Source: Shewanella sp. MBTL60-007 (GTDB lineage: Bacteria; Pseudomonadota; Gammaproteobacteria; Enterobacterales; Shewanellaceae). From it: a DNA stretch of 64,000 nt. The notes under the pieces were generated by a model that searched no databases, had not been told where the DNA came from, and was given only the letters and a program-made list of their open reading frames with translations. The DNA lies in NCBI RefSeq assembly GCF_019654915.1, contig NZ_BPET01000006.1:1-64000 (forward strand). Reading direction: 5' to 3'. The position numbers and the translations under genes are program-made. This document shows positions 1 to 8,542 of the stretch, in pieces (within the stretch, counting starts at the first letter, position 1; each line of letters starts with the position of its first letter).

Positions 1-116
1 CTAGGAATTTAATTCCTCTAAAGAGCCGTTCGAGACTAGGACGTTGATAGGTCAGGTGTGTAAGCGTTGTGAGGCGTTGAGCTAACTGATACTAATGACT
101 CGTGAGGCTTAACCAT
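1..116 (+). rRNA. 23S rRNA, 3' end (partial)
   Basis: The sequence matches the last helix region of bacterial 23S rRNA, including the block around 70-115 (GAGCTAACTGATACTAATGA and the final GGCTTAACC). The gene enters from the left edge of the window, so only its last ~116 bases are seen. The 3' end is set by analogy with E. coli and may be off by a few bases. It is followed by a ~240 bp spacer and the 5S gene in the usual rrn order. Confidence 0.93.
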
Positions 117-358
117 ACAACCCTGATAGGTTTTGTATGAGAGACTAATGTTTCTAATCAGAATTAGAATGAAGCACTTAATGTAGTGTGAACTCAAAAC
201 TTAATTTCAAGCTTTCCGAATTTACAATTTTGGTTAATTACGCAGGTAATTGTTTGGCTGACAAAGCCGTGACGAGCGAGCCGCGGAGTGTACTTTAGTA
301 CATGAGCCGTGCAGCGAGGAAACAATACCGTCAGACGAAGAATTAACCAGTAAGAATT

Positions 359-478
359 TGTCTGGAAACCATAGAGCTGTGGTCCCACCTGAATCCATTC
401 CGAACTCAGAAGTGAAACACAGTATCGCCGATGGTAGTGTGGGGTCTCCCCATGTGAGAGTAGGTCATTTCCAGGCGC
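359..478 (+). rRNA. rrf: 5S rRNA
   Basis: A full-length (~120 nt) 5S gene. The conserved core GGTCCCACCTGA, CCGAACTCAGAAGTGAAAC and GCGCCGATGGTAGT-like segments are present (here with ATCGCCGATGG). The ends TGTCTGG and CCAGGC can pair to form helix I. It is the last gene of the rrn operon that starts off the left edge. Decayed copies of its tail lie downstream up to about position 1600. Confidence 0.95.
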
Positions 479-486
479 CAAATACA

Positions 487-523
487 CGAAAAAGCCCTAG
501 CAAACAACGCTAGGGCTTTTTTC
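487..523 (+). terminator. rrn operon terminator
   Basis: A hairpin with stem AAAAAGCCCTAGC / GCTAGGGCTTTTT and a six-base loop directly follows the 5S gene and ends in a T-run. A second, diverged copy of the same stem lies at about 1311-1358. Confidence 0.9.
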
Positions 524-530
524 GTATATG

Positions 531-702
531 CGCTGCGCGAAAAGAACGACTCCCGACGTCGCCCCGCCGCTGAGCGGGGTCTCCGGCTTCGAAGGCAAGC
601 TTCTCCGCGTTCAAGTGAGTCTGAATACTGCGTATTCAAAGCGCCTCACTTTCACCCCCATGTGTTCGCTACGCGAACTACGAGAGTAGGTCATTTCTAG
701 GC
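531..702 (+). repeat. rrn-downstream repeat, copy A
   Basis: First of three related ~165 bp segments. Each has AACGACTCCCGACGTCG-type sequence (reduced in copy B), CCGCCGCTGAGCGGG, GAAGGCAAGCTTCTCCGCGTT, CTGAATACTGCGTATTCAAA and CTTTCACCCCCATGTGTTCG. The end of this copy, GAGAGTAGGTCATTTC followed by TAGGC, is a mutated copy of the 5S rRNA 3' tail. I see no protein-coding content. Confidence 0.8.
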
Positions 703-861
703 TTTAAATTAAGTGAGAATGTACTTACCTTCTAATGCTATGGATGGGATAGAGAGTAGTTGCGTTTGGGCGTTTGTAAAATGCTGAACGCTAACTTATC
801 TAGAATACAGCCACCCGTTAAGGTGACTACTTCACTTAAGGTAGGCATAAATGCCTACCCC

Positions 862-1028
862 CTACGTCGCCCCGCCGCTGAGCGGGCTCTCCAGCTACGA
901 AGGCAAGCTTCTCCGCGTTCACTCTTCACTTAAAGCAGAGGGGCTGAATACTGCGTATTCAAAGCGCCAGACTTTCACCCCCATGTGTTCGCTGCGCGAA
1001 CTACGAGAGTAGGCCATTTCCAGACGTT
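862..1028 (+). repeat. rrn-downstream repeat, copy B
   Basis: Second copy of the repeat, again ending in a 5S-tail remnant (GAGAGTAGGCCATTTCCAGA). It differs from copy A by an inserted stretch around 925-945 that is shared with copy C, so B and C are closer to each other there. Directly downstream (1031-1072) is another rrn-type terminator, with the stem CGAGAAAGTCC-like / GGGCTTTTTTCG. Confidence 0.8.
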
Positions 1029-1030
1029 AA

Positions 1031-1362
1031 ATAACGAGAAAGTCCGCTATGATGTAGTGGGCTTTTTTCGTTATTGCCTGGAAAGATGACCGAACGAACA
1101 TGGGGAAATAAAAAGCCCGAACGGAGTGAGGTTCAGTACCCTTGTGGAGGTCGATAAATGTTCCTGACAATATCGACACTTCCGCCATCCGTGGCGGTCG
1201 TAGGGGGAAGCCCTTGTGCTTATCAAACGAAGTTTGATGCAAGGGGTGAACGCGGAGAGCTTGCTCGAAGCTGGCCATTTTCAGGCGCCAAACTTTTCTC
1301 TAAAGATTGGCGAAAAAGCCCTAGCACTCATTATTACAAGAGTCGCTAGGGCTTTTTTCGTA
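1031..1362 (+). repeat. Decayed 5S-tail and terminator remnants
   Basis: This stretch holds a terminator-like hairpin (1031-1072), an inverted remnant of the 5S tail (1077-1108, GCCTGGAAAGATGACC reading toward ATGGGGA), and a third tail remnant (about 1270-1290, GGCCATTTTCAGGCGCCAAA). The match in the last one continues into the spacer that follows the true 5S gene. A full copy of the rrn terminator stem (GAAAAAGCCCTAGC / GCTAGGGCTTTTTTCG) lies at about 1311-1358. The open frames here are not convincing genes. Confidence 0.65.
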
Positions 1363-1420
1363 TATGCGCTGACCAAAATTGTTCCAGACAATTTAAGGCA
1401 CTTCCTATATCCATATAGGT

Positions 1421-1580
1421 CGCGCGAAAAGAACGACTCCCGACGTCGACCCGCCGCTGAGCGGGGTCTCCAGCTACGAAGGCAAGCTTCTCCGCGTTCA
1501 CCCTTCACTTAAAGCTGAGGGGCTGAATACTGCGTATTCAAAGCGCCTCACTTTCACCCCCATGTGTTCGCTGCGCGAAC
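1421..1580 (+). repeat. rrn-downstream repeat, copy C
   Basis: Third copy of the repeat, starting with GCGCGAAAAGAACGACTCCC as in copy A and ending at CATGTGTTCGCTGCGCGAAC without the full 5S tail. The sequence from here to the patatin gene (1581-1750) carries the motif ATCGACACTTCC followed by a short palindrome, also seen at about 1168. I see no gene in it. Confidence 0.75.
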
Positions 1581-1750
1581 CGAGGGCGATTATATGCTTA
1601 TGGATAATCGACACTTCCCATATTCATATGGGGCAACGCGGAGCGCCTGTGGCCTACAGTGTGTCGGGAATGCCATCTATGCGGGATGCATATACATGGT
1701 CTCAAAGCCGCTTGGTGGTGTAGGAGTTTCAGTGAGGCCACTGCATGAGC

Positions 1751-2782
1751 TCAACAGTAGCGTATAACTTTTTTAGGAGCTGCTGGCGCTGAAGGGGCTA
1801 CTGGTCGCAGTAGTCTTTCGGCGTAGTGTTCGATGAACGCGGCACCAGCTTGCTTTCCAAGTCGGTAATCAGATTGAAGTGCTAACTTTTTGCTGCCTAT
1901 CAGTTTGCTTTTAAGGTTTTGCTCTGGGAATATTTGGATTATTTCTAAATCATCGGGTGGCGACTCAATAAACCGCAGAGCATCACGATAGGCGTATTCG
2001 TGGTGTATAAAAAAATCTAACGCTTTAGGACATTGGTTTGAGGTACATACCCATGACTTAAGTCGGTTAACCCAAGGCGTGTTGGCCGAGTATGCTTTTG
2101 GCAGAGTTCGTAGCACAACGATTTTTTTCGCACCTCTTTTATAAGCCTCCTCCACAGGTAATGGAGCGGAGAGGCCACCATCAACTTGAAGTTTGTCATC
2201 AATTTTCACCCCCTGTTTATATAAAAGGGGCAGGGCGCTAGAAGCCTTGAGTAGCGTTAACCAATTGTCTTTATTGGGTGTGAAAAAGCTAGCTTGGTAA
2301 TTTGAGCTGTTGGTAGTTGAGATCAGTAGCTGGCGCTTCTGTAGTTGTTCTAGCCCTTTATGAATATCGAGTTGGTGAGGCCGTTGTTCACCATGTTTGC
2401 CGATAGTTACTTGATCAAAATACCAATCTAAATCAACACTGCTCTGGCCTTTTAGAGGACGGCTTAAGCTAAAGAACTTTGGTGAACTTGAAAACTCAGT
2501 AATGGAGGCATGGGCGAAGCCTTTTTGCTGTGTTATATAGCTAGATAAATTTTGTGCACCGGCAGACGTACCAATTAATAATTTAAAAGGATTAAATTCT
2601 TGTTCTAACCAACTGTCTAGGATCCCCGCAGTAAAGATCCCACGTTGACCACCGCCCTCTGCCACAAGTGCTATCTGATCTTGGGGTATATGACCATTCA
2701 AGGAACTCGATCTTGGTTCGAAACTCGGCTCTAAATCGGGGGTTAAATTGTGGAGTTTGGAGTTTGTGGATTTAGATAACAT
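1751..2782 (-). CDS. yjjU: Patatin-like phospholipase, YjjU family
   Basis: Predicted patatin-family serine hydrolase (343 aa, close to the ~357 aa E. coli YjjU). The oxyanion-hole motif EGGGQRGIF is near residue 42, the nucleophile motif GTSAG near 72 and the catalytic Asp motif DGG near 201. Together they give the Ser-Asp dyad of this family. Resemblance to YjjU continues beyond the motifs (for example YRDALRFIESPP near the C-terminus). There is no signal peptide, so it is probably cytoplasmic or membrane-peripheral. The ATG at 2782 is preferred to the TTG one codon upstream. The substrate is unknown; lipid acyl hydrolysis is inferred from the family. Confidence 0.88.
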   Translation of the reverse strand: MLSKSTNSKLHNLTPDLEPSFEPRSSSLNGHIPQDQIALVAEGGGQRGIFTAGILDSWLEQEFNPFKLLIGTSAGAQNLSSYITQQKGFAHASITEFSSSPKFFSLSRPLKGQSSVDLDWYFDQVTIGKHGEQRPHQLDIHKGLEQLQKRQLLISTTNSSNYQASFFTPNKDNWLTLLKASSALPLLYKQGVKIDDKLQVDGGLSAPLPVEEAYKRGAKKIVVLRTLPKAYSANTPWVNRLKSWVCTSNQCPKALDFFIHHEYAYRDALRFIESPPDDLEIIQIFPEQNLKSKLIGSKKLALQSDYRLGKQAGAAFIEHYAERLLRPVAPSAPAAPKKVIRYC

Positions 2783-2917
2783 CAAAAAGCAGCTCGAAAG
2801 TTAAATCAGTTTCTTTAGGCTAACTAATGTAATCTTTATGCTGCTATTTGTGTAATGGGTAAAATAAATCACTTAAATAGATTAACTCTATCAGCCTTGC
2901 TCTAAATAGCATTGCTG

Positions 2918-3790
2918 TTATTGCTTTCTCATCAGTAATACCATCGCTAAACACACTGCCATTAAAGCGGGTATTGTATAGAGCCAGTTTATAATTATTG
3001 AGTTTCCTGTAATTAGCACGAATACAGGGATCAAAAAAATATAAGCGGAAACTTGCTCTGGGGCTAACCTTACACTGGCTTTTTGAAATAGAAAAAAACT
3101 GATTGCGGTAGCAAAGATTGCCAGATATAGGGTTGCTAACCATGCATTGCTCGATACTTGTCTCCAGTCATAGGCTGAAATATCTGGCATTAGGGTAATA
3201 GATAAGATAATGCTTGCGGCAATTAAGCTCCAGCCAGTAAAAACCATAAAGTCCTCTTGCCGATAGCAGGCCTTGATGACTAAAGGGTTCGCAGCCATGG
3301 CAACGCAGCCAAGCATAAACAGGCTGTAGCCTGAATTCCAAGTGACACCGGTGTTCAATTCGCTAGCTTGTTGTATGACTAAGGTTAGTGCGCCGATAAA
3401 GCCTAAGCCCAAAGCGGCCCATGTACTGAATTTGCCTAGGTGTTTACTTGTTAGCACAACAAGAAGCGCAGTAATGAGTGGTACTGACGTGTATAAGGCA
3501 CTTGTAGCAAACGCGGTTGTTTGCGTAAGAGCACTAAACATGGCAGTAAAATACAATAATGAAGGCAGGCAGACTAAGGTATAGCGCAGAAATGCGCTTT
3601 TTGTTGGCAAGCTGAAACGTCGGGTTATGACTAATAACAGGCTAAAAAGTACCGCAGCAATAATATATCTCAGCCAAGTCGCTATCATAGGGGGAACTTC
3701 AAGCATTAACTGCTTGCCGATAGGGAAGGTCATGGCTATTACGAAGGTAAAAATAAGCATTTGTAGGTGTGGCAAAGCGGATCTAAACAT
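2918..3790 (-). CDS. DMT/EamA family transporter
   Basis: An inner-membrane protein (290 aa) with about ten hydrophobic segments arranged as two EamA repeats. This is the architecture of drug/metabolite transporter (RhaT/YdcZ-like) exporters. The longer frame, beginning 16 codons upstream, runs through the terminator hairpin of the neighbouring nupC gene and has no ribosome site. The ATG at 3790 has GAAGG about 9 bases before it and was chosen. The gene reads in the same direction as xapA-nupC but behind their terminator, so it is probably a separate unit. The substrate cannot be read from the sequence. Confidence 0.82.
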   Translation of the reverse strand: MFRSALPHLQMLIFTFVIAMTFPIGKQLMLEVPPMIATWLRYIIAAVLFSLLLVITRRFSLPTKSAFLRYTLVCLPSLLYFTAMFSALTQTTAFATSALYTSVPLITALLVVLTSKHLGKFSTWAALGLGFIGALTLVIQQASELNTGVTWNSGYSLFMLGCVAMAANPLVIKACYRQEDFMVFTGWSLIAASIILSITLMPDISAYDWRQVSSNAWLATLYLAIFATAISFFLFQKASVRLAPEQVSAYIFLIPVFVLITGNSIIINWLYTIPALMAVCLAMVLLMRKQ

Positions 3791-3804
3791 TTTTGAACCT
3801 TCAA

Positions 3805-3829
3805 TAAAAAAGGGCGGAGTTCCGCCCTT
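3805..3829 (-). terminator. Terminator of xapA-nupC
   Basis: On the minus strand, stem AAGGGCGGA / TCCGCCCTT followed by six T. It lies just past the nupC stop codon and overlaps the leader of the DMT transporter gene. Confidence 0.85.
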
Positions 3830-3849
3830 GATACACAATAACTAATGGC

Positions 3850-5112
3850 TTAGTTTGCTAGGGAGAAGAATATACCTGCAATAGCTGCACTCATTAAGTT
3901 AGAGCAAGTAGCAGCGATAACAGTACGTAAGCCATACTTAGCGATGAAATCCGTTCTTGACGGGCACAGTGTGCCGAGTCCGCCAATCAAGATCCCCATA
4001 GAGGCTAAGTTTGCAAAGCCACACAGGGCAAAGCTAATGATCACTTTACTCTTTTCTTGAAGAACTTGCAGTCCCGCTGCCGTGACTTCTTGTGTGTCTT
4101 TTAGGTATGGAGCAAGATCGCTATAGGCAACGAATTCATTGACGATTAGCTTTTTACCAATCATAGAGCCAGCAATTGCCATGTCTGCAACAGGCACACC
4201 AAGCAAGAAGGCTAAAGGCGCGAAGATCCAGCCTAAAATTCCTTCAAGAGATAGCTGCATGCCAACCATGTCACCAACACCGCCCAGCAGGTTATTCACC
4301 AGAGTCACGAGGCCAATCATGGCGATTAACATCGCACCGATTGCAGCAGCAAGTTTTAGACCGCTTGCTGCGCCTTCACCCGCTGCAGCTAATACGTTGA
4401 CCGGAGGCTTGTCATCAAATTGGATCTTGCTATCCATGGTGTAGGCTGGGGCGCTAGTTTCAGGAAGAATTAACTTAGCAAATAGAACGCCACCGGGAGC
4501 AGCCATAAATGATGCTGCTAGTAGGTATTCCATATTAACGCCCATCATGGCGTAACCAGCGAGTACCGTTCCCGATACTGAAGCCATACCGCCACACATA
4601 ACTGCGAAGAACTCTGAGTCGCTCATTTTAGCCATATAAGGCTTAATGACTAGCGGCGCTTCACTTTGTCCAACGAAAACATTAGACACGGCAGACATAG
4701 ATTCAGGCTGAGAAGTCCCTAACAATTTGGCCATACCACCGCCGATAATGCGGATAATAAATTGCATGATGCCTAAATAATAAAGTACCGCGATTAGCGC
4801 CGAGAAGAATACCACCAAAGGCAGCACGTTAAGTGCGAATACAAAGCCAATACCTTCTACAGAGAAGTTGACTAGGTTGCCAAATAGAAAGCGAATACCC
4901 GCTTTACCGCTATCGAGCACTACGTGTACGCCATGTGACATAGACTCTAGCGCCTGACGTCCCATAGGCACATATAACACCAGTGCGCCGATTAACACTT
5001 GCAGACCCAGTGCTGCACCAACGGTGCGAAGTTTAATTGAACGTCGACTAACTGAGCACGCGAAGCCTATGCCTAACAGCACTAGCATGCCGATAAATCC
5101 CATGAACATCAT
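3850..5112 (-). CDS. nupC: Concentrative nucleoside transporter, NupC family
   Basis: A CNT-family nucleoside:cation symporter (420 aa, normal length) in the inner membrane. The CNT motif GQSEAPLVIKPY is near residue 150 and the NEFVAY motif near 325; both line the nucleoside/ion site in this family. It starts 11 bases after the xapA stop codon with GAGGA as ribosome site, so the two genes form one transcript. Transport of nucleosides followed by phosphorolysis by XapA is the clear joint role. A LysR regulator faces the operon. Confidence 0.93.
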   Translation of the reverse strand: MMFMGFIGMLVLLGIGFACSVSRRSIKLRTVGAALGLQVLIGALVLYVPMGRQALESMSHGVHVVLDSGKAGIRFLFGNLVNFSVEGIGFVFALNVLPLVVFFSALIAVLYYLGIMQFIIRIIGGGMAKLLGTSQPESMSAVSNVFVGQSEAPLVIKPYMAKMSDSEFFAVMCGGMASVSGTVLAGYAMMGVNMEYLLAASFMAAPGGVLFAKLILPETSAPAYTMDSKIQFDDKPPVNVLAAAGEGAASGLKLAAAIGAMLIAMIGLVTLVNNLLGGVGDMVGMQLSLEGILGWIFAPLAFLLGVPVADMAIAGSMIGKKLIVNEFVAYSDLAPYLKDTQEVTAAGLQVLQEKSKVIISFALCGFANLASMGILIGGLGTLCPSRTDFIAKYGLRTVIAATCSNLMSAAIAGIFFSLAN

Positions 5113-5123
5113 TGAGCTATCCT

Positions 5124-5957
5124 CTACGCTTTCTTAACGCTATCGATGAATGCATTGATAAGTTGTAAGAAGTCACTTTCGGCTAGTTTTGCGCACTTAA
5201 GCGTTTGTTCGTGTGATAGCTTCACATCACCTAGACCTTCAGCCATGTTGGTAATTGCACAGATAGCAAGTACTGGTAGATTACAATGAGCTGCAGAGAT
5301 AACTTCTGGTACCACAGACATGCCCACTACATCGCCACCGATGATCTGCATCATGCGAATTTCTGCTGCGGTTTCGAAACAAGGGCCTGGGTAAGAAACA
5401 AAAATGCCTTCGTTAAGCACGATATTTTGCTTTTTGGCGATATCTAGAGCTTGCTCACGTAGCGTTTTATCATAGGCATTGGCAAGGCTGAAGAAGCGTG
5501 GTCCGTACTTGTCGTCATTTGGTCCTGTCATTGGGGTGCTTGGCATGGTGTTGATATGATCAGAGAACACAACCAATGAGCCAACATCGATGCGCTCTGG
5601 ACGTAAAGACCCAGCAGCATTAGTCACTAACAACATCTCGCAACCTAGTGTCTTAAAGGTACGTACTGGCGTAGTCATGACCTTCATTGATTCGTGTTCA
5701 TAGAAGTGTCCACGACCCTTCATACAAGCAACAGGAACGCCATTTAGGTAACCGAGCACTAATTCACCACTGTGACCTTCAACGGTGCTAACTGGGAAGC
5801 CATCCAGTTCTTGATAACCGATGCTAACCTTATCTTCGAGTTTGTCAGCAAGCACGCCTAAGCCAGAGCCTAAGATCATTGCAATCTGCGGTTTAAAGCC
5901 TGGTTTGTATTTTTCGATGGTAGCAACAGCATTTGGGACAGGGTCGTACAGAGACAT
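5124..5957 (-). CDS. xapA: Purine nucleoside (xanthosine) phosphorylase
   Basis: Trimeric purine nucleoside phosphorylase (277 aa). It cleaves purine nucleosides with phosphate into a free base and ribose-1-phosphate in the cytoplasm. Visible motifs are GSGLG (phosphate site, ~31), GRGHFYE (~81), TNAAGSLRPE (~112), YPGPCFETAAEIRM (~190) and GMSVVPE (~213). The protein follows E. coli XapA closely along its whole length, closer than to DeoD. First gene of an operon with nupC; AGGA precedes the ATG. Specificity for xanthosine as opposed to inosine/guanosine is inferred from the match. Confidence 0.92.
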   Translation of the reverse strand: MSLYDPVPNAVATIEKYKPGFKPQIAMILGSGLGVLADKLEDKVSIGYQELDGFPVSTVEGHSGELVLGYLNGVPVACMKGRGHFYEHESMKVMTTPVRTFKTLGCEMLLVTNAAGSLRPERIDVGSLVVFSDHINTMPSTPMTGPNDDKYGPRFFSLANAYDKTLREQALDIAKKQNIVLNEGIFVSYPGPCFETAAEIRMMQIIGGDVVGMSVVPEVISAAHCNLPVLAICAITNMAEGLGDVKLSHEQTLKCAKLAESDFLQLINAFIDSVKKA

Positions 5958-6004
5958 ATTTTTTTCCTAAGTGGATTTGTTATTGGACTCACGATATTCC
6001 GAAG

Positions 6005-6062
6005 CGATTTTGATTAAAATCACTAAAATCGACCCTAATGTGCTGTTTTTCGGCACATTAGG
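6005..6062. promoter_or_regulatory. Inverted repeats between xapA and LysR gene
   Basis: A perfect 10-bp inverted repeat CCTAATGTGC / GCACATTAGG (6034-6043 and 6053-6062, 9-base loop). Beside it, CGATTTT ... AAAATCG (6005-6031) forms a second dyad. Both lie in the divergent 205 bp gap between xapA and the LysR gene, where LysR-type operators usually sit. There is no T-run, so a terminator is unlikely. Confidence 0.5.
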
Positions 6063-6162
6063 CGGATTGATAGCTTTGAGTGTAAAAACTGTTATTTAAG
6101 GTATTGAAAATTGCTTCAACGCTCAGTTTTTACGCCGGAATTGCCCTATTTATGGCAAAGAA

Positions 6163-7140
6163 ATGGATATTAAATTTGTGAACAATGACCATAGCGTTGC
6201 ACCGCTAGATTTAAATAGCCTCTATTGGGCTGAGCGTATTAGTATGAAAATGCTGCGGTATTTTTATGTGGCCAGTCATAGTCAAACCTTAACCCAGGCT
6301 GCCGAGCGGTTGCATATCTCAAAGTCTCCCTTGAGTGCCCAGATGCGAGAGCTTGAAGGGATTCTTGGGGTTAAGTTATTTAATCGAGATAAAAGAAGCG
6401 TTCAGTTAACCTCAACAGGTTTAATGTTGCGCCATGAGTGTCAGTCGATTTTTAGCGTAATGGAAGGGGCTGTAAGTAAGGTGACCCAGCACGCTAGAGA
6501 AACTCAGGGACAGCTTCGTTTGGGTATTGTGAGTTCTGTATTTTGGGCTGGATTTGGTTATGCCTGTCAGCAGTTAAAGACCCAATACCCGAGCATTCAA
6601 TTTGAGTTCTTAGAATTGTCACCACAGCAGCAGAAGGTGGCGTTGTTTAATAATGAGATCGATATTGGCTTCGTTCGTTACGCCGACACCTTAGATATTA
6701 CCCCGTTAGAGTCCTGTAATCTTTACTGTGAGCCGATGGTGATTGCGCTTTGTGATAGGCATGAATTAAGTGGGCGCACTGAGTTATGTTTGTCAGAACT
6801 GGCTAATGAAAAGTTTGTCATCATGAGTCATAAAAACTCTGCTTCGGCGCAGTTGGTTGTCAATCACTGCATCAAGGAGGGCTTTATCCCCCAGATTACC
6901 CAAGAGGTGGTAGAGCCGATGACTTTGATGAACGTGATCGAGAGTCAGGCTGGGATCTCTGTAGTTCCCCAAAGCTTTAGTCGCCAGAGTTGGCGACATA
7001 TTCATTTTATCTCGCTAAAGCAGCAGATCCACGCCAATATTTGCGCCGTCTACAATCCACAAAAAATCACTCCAGAGAAACAGGCTCTGATCCAGTCATT
7101 GCATCAGTTTATGAATGCAGAATCATTAAAGCCTAATTAG
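6163..7140 (+). CDS. LysR-type regulator, divergent from xapA-nupC
   Basis: A LysR-family transcription factor. The N-terminal winged HTH spans about residues 29-90 (QAAERLHISKSPLSAQMREL, then LGVKLFNRDKR). A two-lobed substrate-binding domain follows to residue ~310. It is divergent from xapA-nupC, and both share the inverted repeats between them. This suggests a regulator of purine nucleoside use, in the manner of XapR or PunR. The 325-residue form has an N-terminal extension of 27 residues. Another ATG at 6244 would give a more typical length (298 aa), and neither start has a strong ribosome site. The effector is unknown. Confidence 0.83.
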   Translation: MDIKFVNNDHSVAPLDLNSLYWAERISMKMLRYFYVASHSQTLTQAAERLHISKSPLSAQMRELEGILGVKLFNRDKRSVQLTSTGLMLRHECQSIFSVMEGAVSKVTQHARETQGQLRLGIVSSVFWAGFGYACQQLKTQYPSIQFEFLELSPQQQKVALFNNEIDIGFVRYADTLDITPLESCNLYCEPMVIALCDRHELSGRTELCLSELANEKFVIMSHKNSASAQLVVNHCIKEGFIPQITQEVVEPMTLMNVIESQAGISVVPQSFSRQSWRHIHFISLKQQIHANICAVYNPQKITPEKQALIQSLHQFMNAESLKPN

Positions 7141-7173
7141 CCTTTATACAGCTAGGTATAGCAACACAAATAT

Positions 7174-7204
7174 AAAAGCCCACTCGTGTCAGAGCGGGCT
7201 TTTT
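7174..7204. terminator. Bidirectional terminator
   Basis: Hairpin AAAAGCCCACTC / GAGCGGGCTTTT (one mismatch) between the converging LysR and DUF2057 genes. It has A/T runs on both sides. Confidence 0.8.
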
Positions 7205-7216
7205 GATAGTGAAAAT

Positions 7217-7903
7217 CTATTGGTTTTCAATTCGTTTTTTAAAGGCTTTGCGCGTCTCTTCATCGGCTTGTTGATACCAGAAATCTAGCATCTGTCCTAC
7301 ATTCACCTGATTAGTTGCTTCAGGCTTAGCGGTTGTATTAGCAGGCGTATCTGCGGTTGCGCTAGCTGTCGCTACGGCAACGGTAGCCGTTGTAGCTGTA
7401 GCGCTTGTTGTAGTAGGCTGGATATTGAGTGACGCTTTTTGGGCACTGAGGTTATAGGCGGCCATTTCAGCCTCGTAATCTCGACCTAGCTGCAAACCTT
7501 TCTTGATGAGCATTCCTAGTTCGAAGGAAACAGGCATGTTGTCTTGATCTTCTAGGCTGACTTGCGGAGACTGATTAAACTTGTCGGCTGCACTGCCAGA
7601 TCGAATACGCGGCATAGATAATGATAACTGGGTATCGCTCTGGTCGAATTTAATGATAATGACATCAGACTGGAATTGATTTTGCGTGCCCTGTTGCTGG
7701 TAGCGTCCAAGATATCGAAAGGCAACTTGATTAATGCCATTTTTAAGGTTTAGCGTATCTCTGCCACTCGCATCAACACCATTAACTAGTACCAGCTCAG
7801 AGTTTGATGGCATAGAGAGAGTGACGTCAGCAAAAGCTGATGGAGTAAACAGTAGTAGGGCACTACTTAAGGCACTACTTAAGACAAGAGCAGAACGCTT
7901 CAT
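7217..7903 (-). CDS. DUF2057 (YccT-like) secreted protein
   Basis: A 228-aa periplasmic protein with a clear signal peptide (cleaved near AFA-DV, residue ~25). The following ~125 residues match the DUF2057 family (E. coli YccT/CsgI): an extracytoplasmic value-strand region, then LPR-like/FNQSPQV and DYEAEMAAYN. Next comes a low-complexity Ala/Thr stretch (~165-195), then a C-terminal MLDFWYQQADEETRKAF segment, also seen in YccT. YccT is reported to limit curli assembly in Enterobacteria; whether this holds here is unknown. It stands alone. Confidence 0.82.
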   Translation of the reverse strand: MKRSALVLSSALSSALLLFTPSAFADVTLSMPSNSELVLVNGVDASGRDTLNLKNGINQVAFRYLGRYQQQGTQNQFQSDVIIIKFDQSDTQLSLSMPRIRSGSAADKFNQSPQVSLEDQDNMPVSFELGMLIKKGLQLGRDYEAEMAAYNLSAQKASLNIQPTTTSATATTATVAVATASATADTPANTTAKPEATNQVNVGQMLDFWYQQADEETRKAFKKRIENQ

Positions 7904-8063
7904 TTGAGATCCTAATTTGAATTTATGCCCCCTTTTATAGCAGAAGGAGGCTGAATTTGCATAACAAGATGATTTTAATACTCACTGGGATCCAATGCTT
8001 GGATATTAATAACAGTTTATCGATTTATTTACGGGTATAATTCTTACAAATGCCGTAGAGGGA

Positions 8064-8435
8064 ATGTCTGTGCTAACTAAAATATTGATCACATTGTTAA
8101 TTATCGTCGGCGCTATGGTTTATCTCCGTAAGCCAAGAGAAAATGGGGTTCGCGCCAGTACTAAAGAGTTAGGTAAGAACATAAAGCTTCGAATTGGTGC
8201 CTATGTTTTGATCAGTTTGTCACTCACCGCTACTGCAGCATATTGGTATTGGGATTGGAGTGATGGCAATAAAGTTGTCAGTGTAACGATAGTGTCGCCA
8301 ATGAGTGATGAGTCTGTTGTTTATCAAGTGAAGAAAAAGGATATCACTAGCAATGAGATAACAACAGTTAACGGGATCCGCATTAGATTGTCCAATCAGG
8401 AACGAATTATCGTGGCTAACACGGTAAATAAGTAA
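8064..8435 (+). CDS. Small two-TM membrane protein, unknown
   Basis: A 123-aa protein I do not recognise. A hydrophobic segment at residues ~4-20, a basic stretch (KPRENGVRASTKELGKNIK), and a second membrane segment at ~45-64 are followed by a ~60-residue soluble tail of beta-like character. The ATG at 8064 sits directly behind AGAGGG. A GTG at 8070 would have better spacing and would shorten the protein by two residues. It lies just upstream of corA, with ~107 bp between, and may or may not be cotranscribed. Confidence 0.6.
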   Translation: MSVLTKILITLLIIVGAMVYLRKPRENGVRASTKELGKNIKLRIGAYVLISLSLTATAAYWYWDWSDGNKVVSVTIVSPMSDESVVYQVKKKDITSNEITTVNGIRIRLSNQERIIVANTVNK

Positions 8436-8542
8436 TCTTCATGGATTTTCTTTATGTTAGCTCTTTGCAATAAGGCGTTATAAGGTAGAATAGCCCACGT
8501 TTTAGACCAATCTATTTGCTATATGTGTTTTAAGGAGGAGCT

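Noticed and set aside
1158..1767. Three overlapping frames (63-98 aa) downstream of the rrn operon
   Set aside because: They run through repeats, a terminator hairpin and 5S remnants, so they are not real genes.
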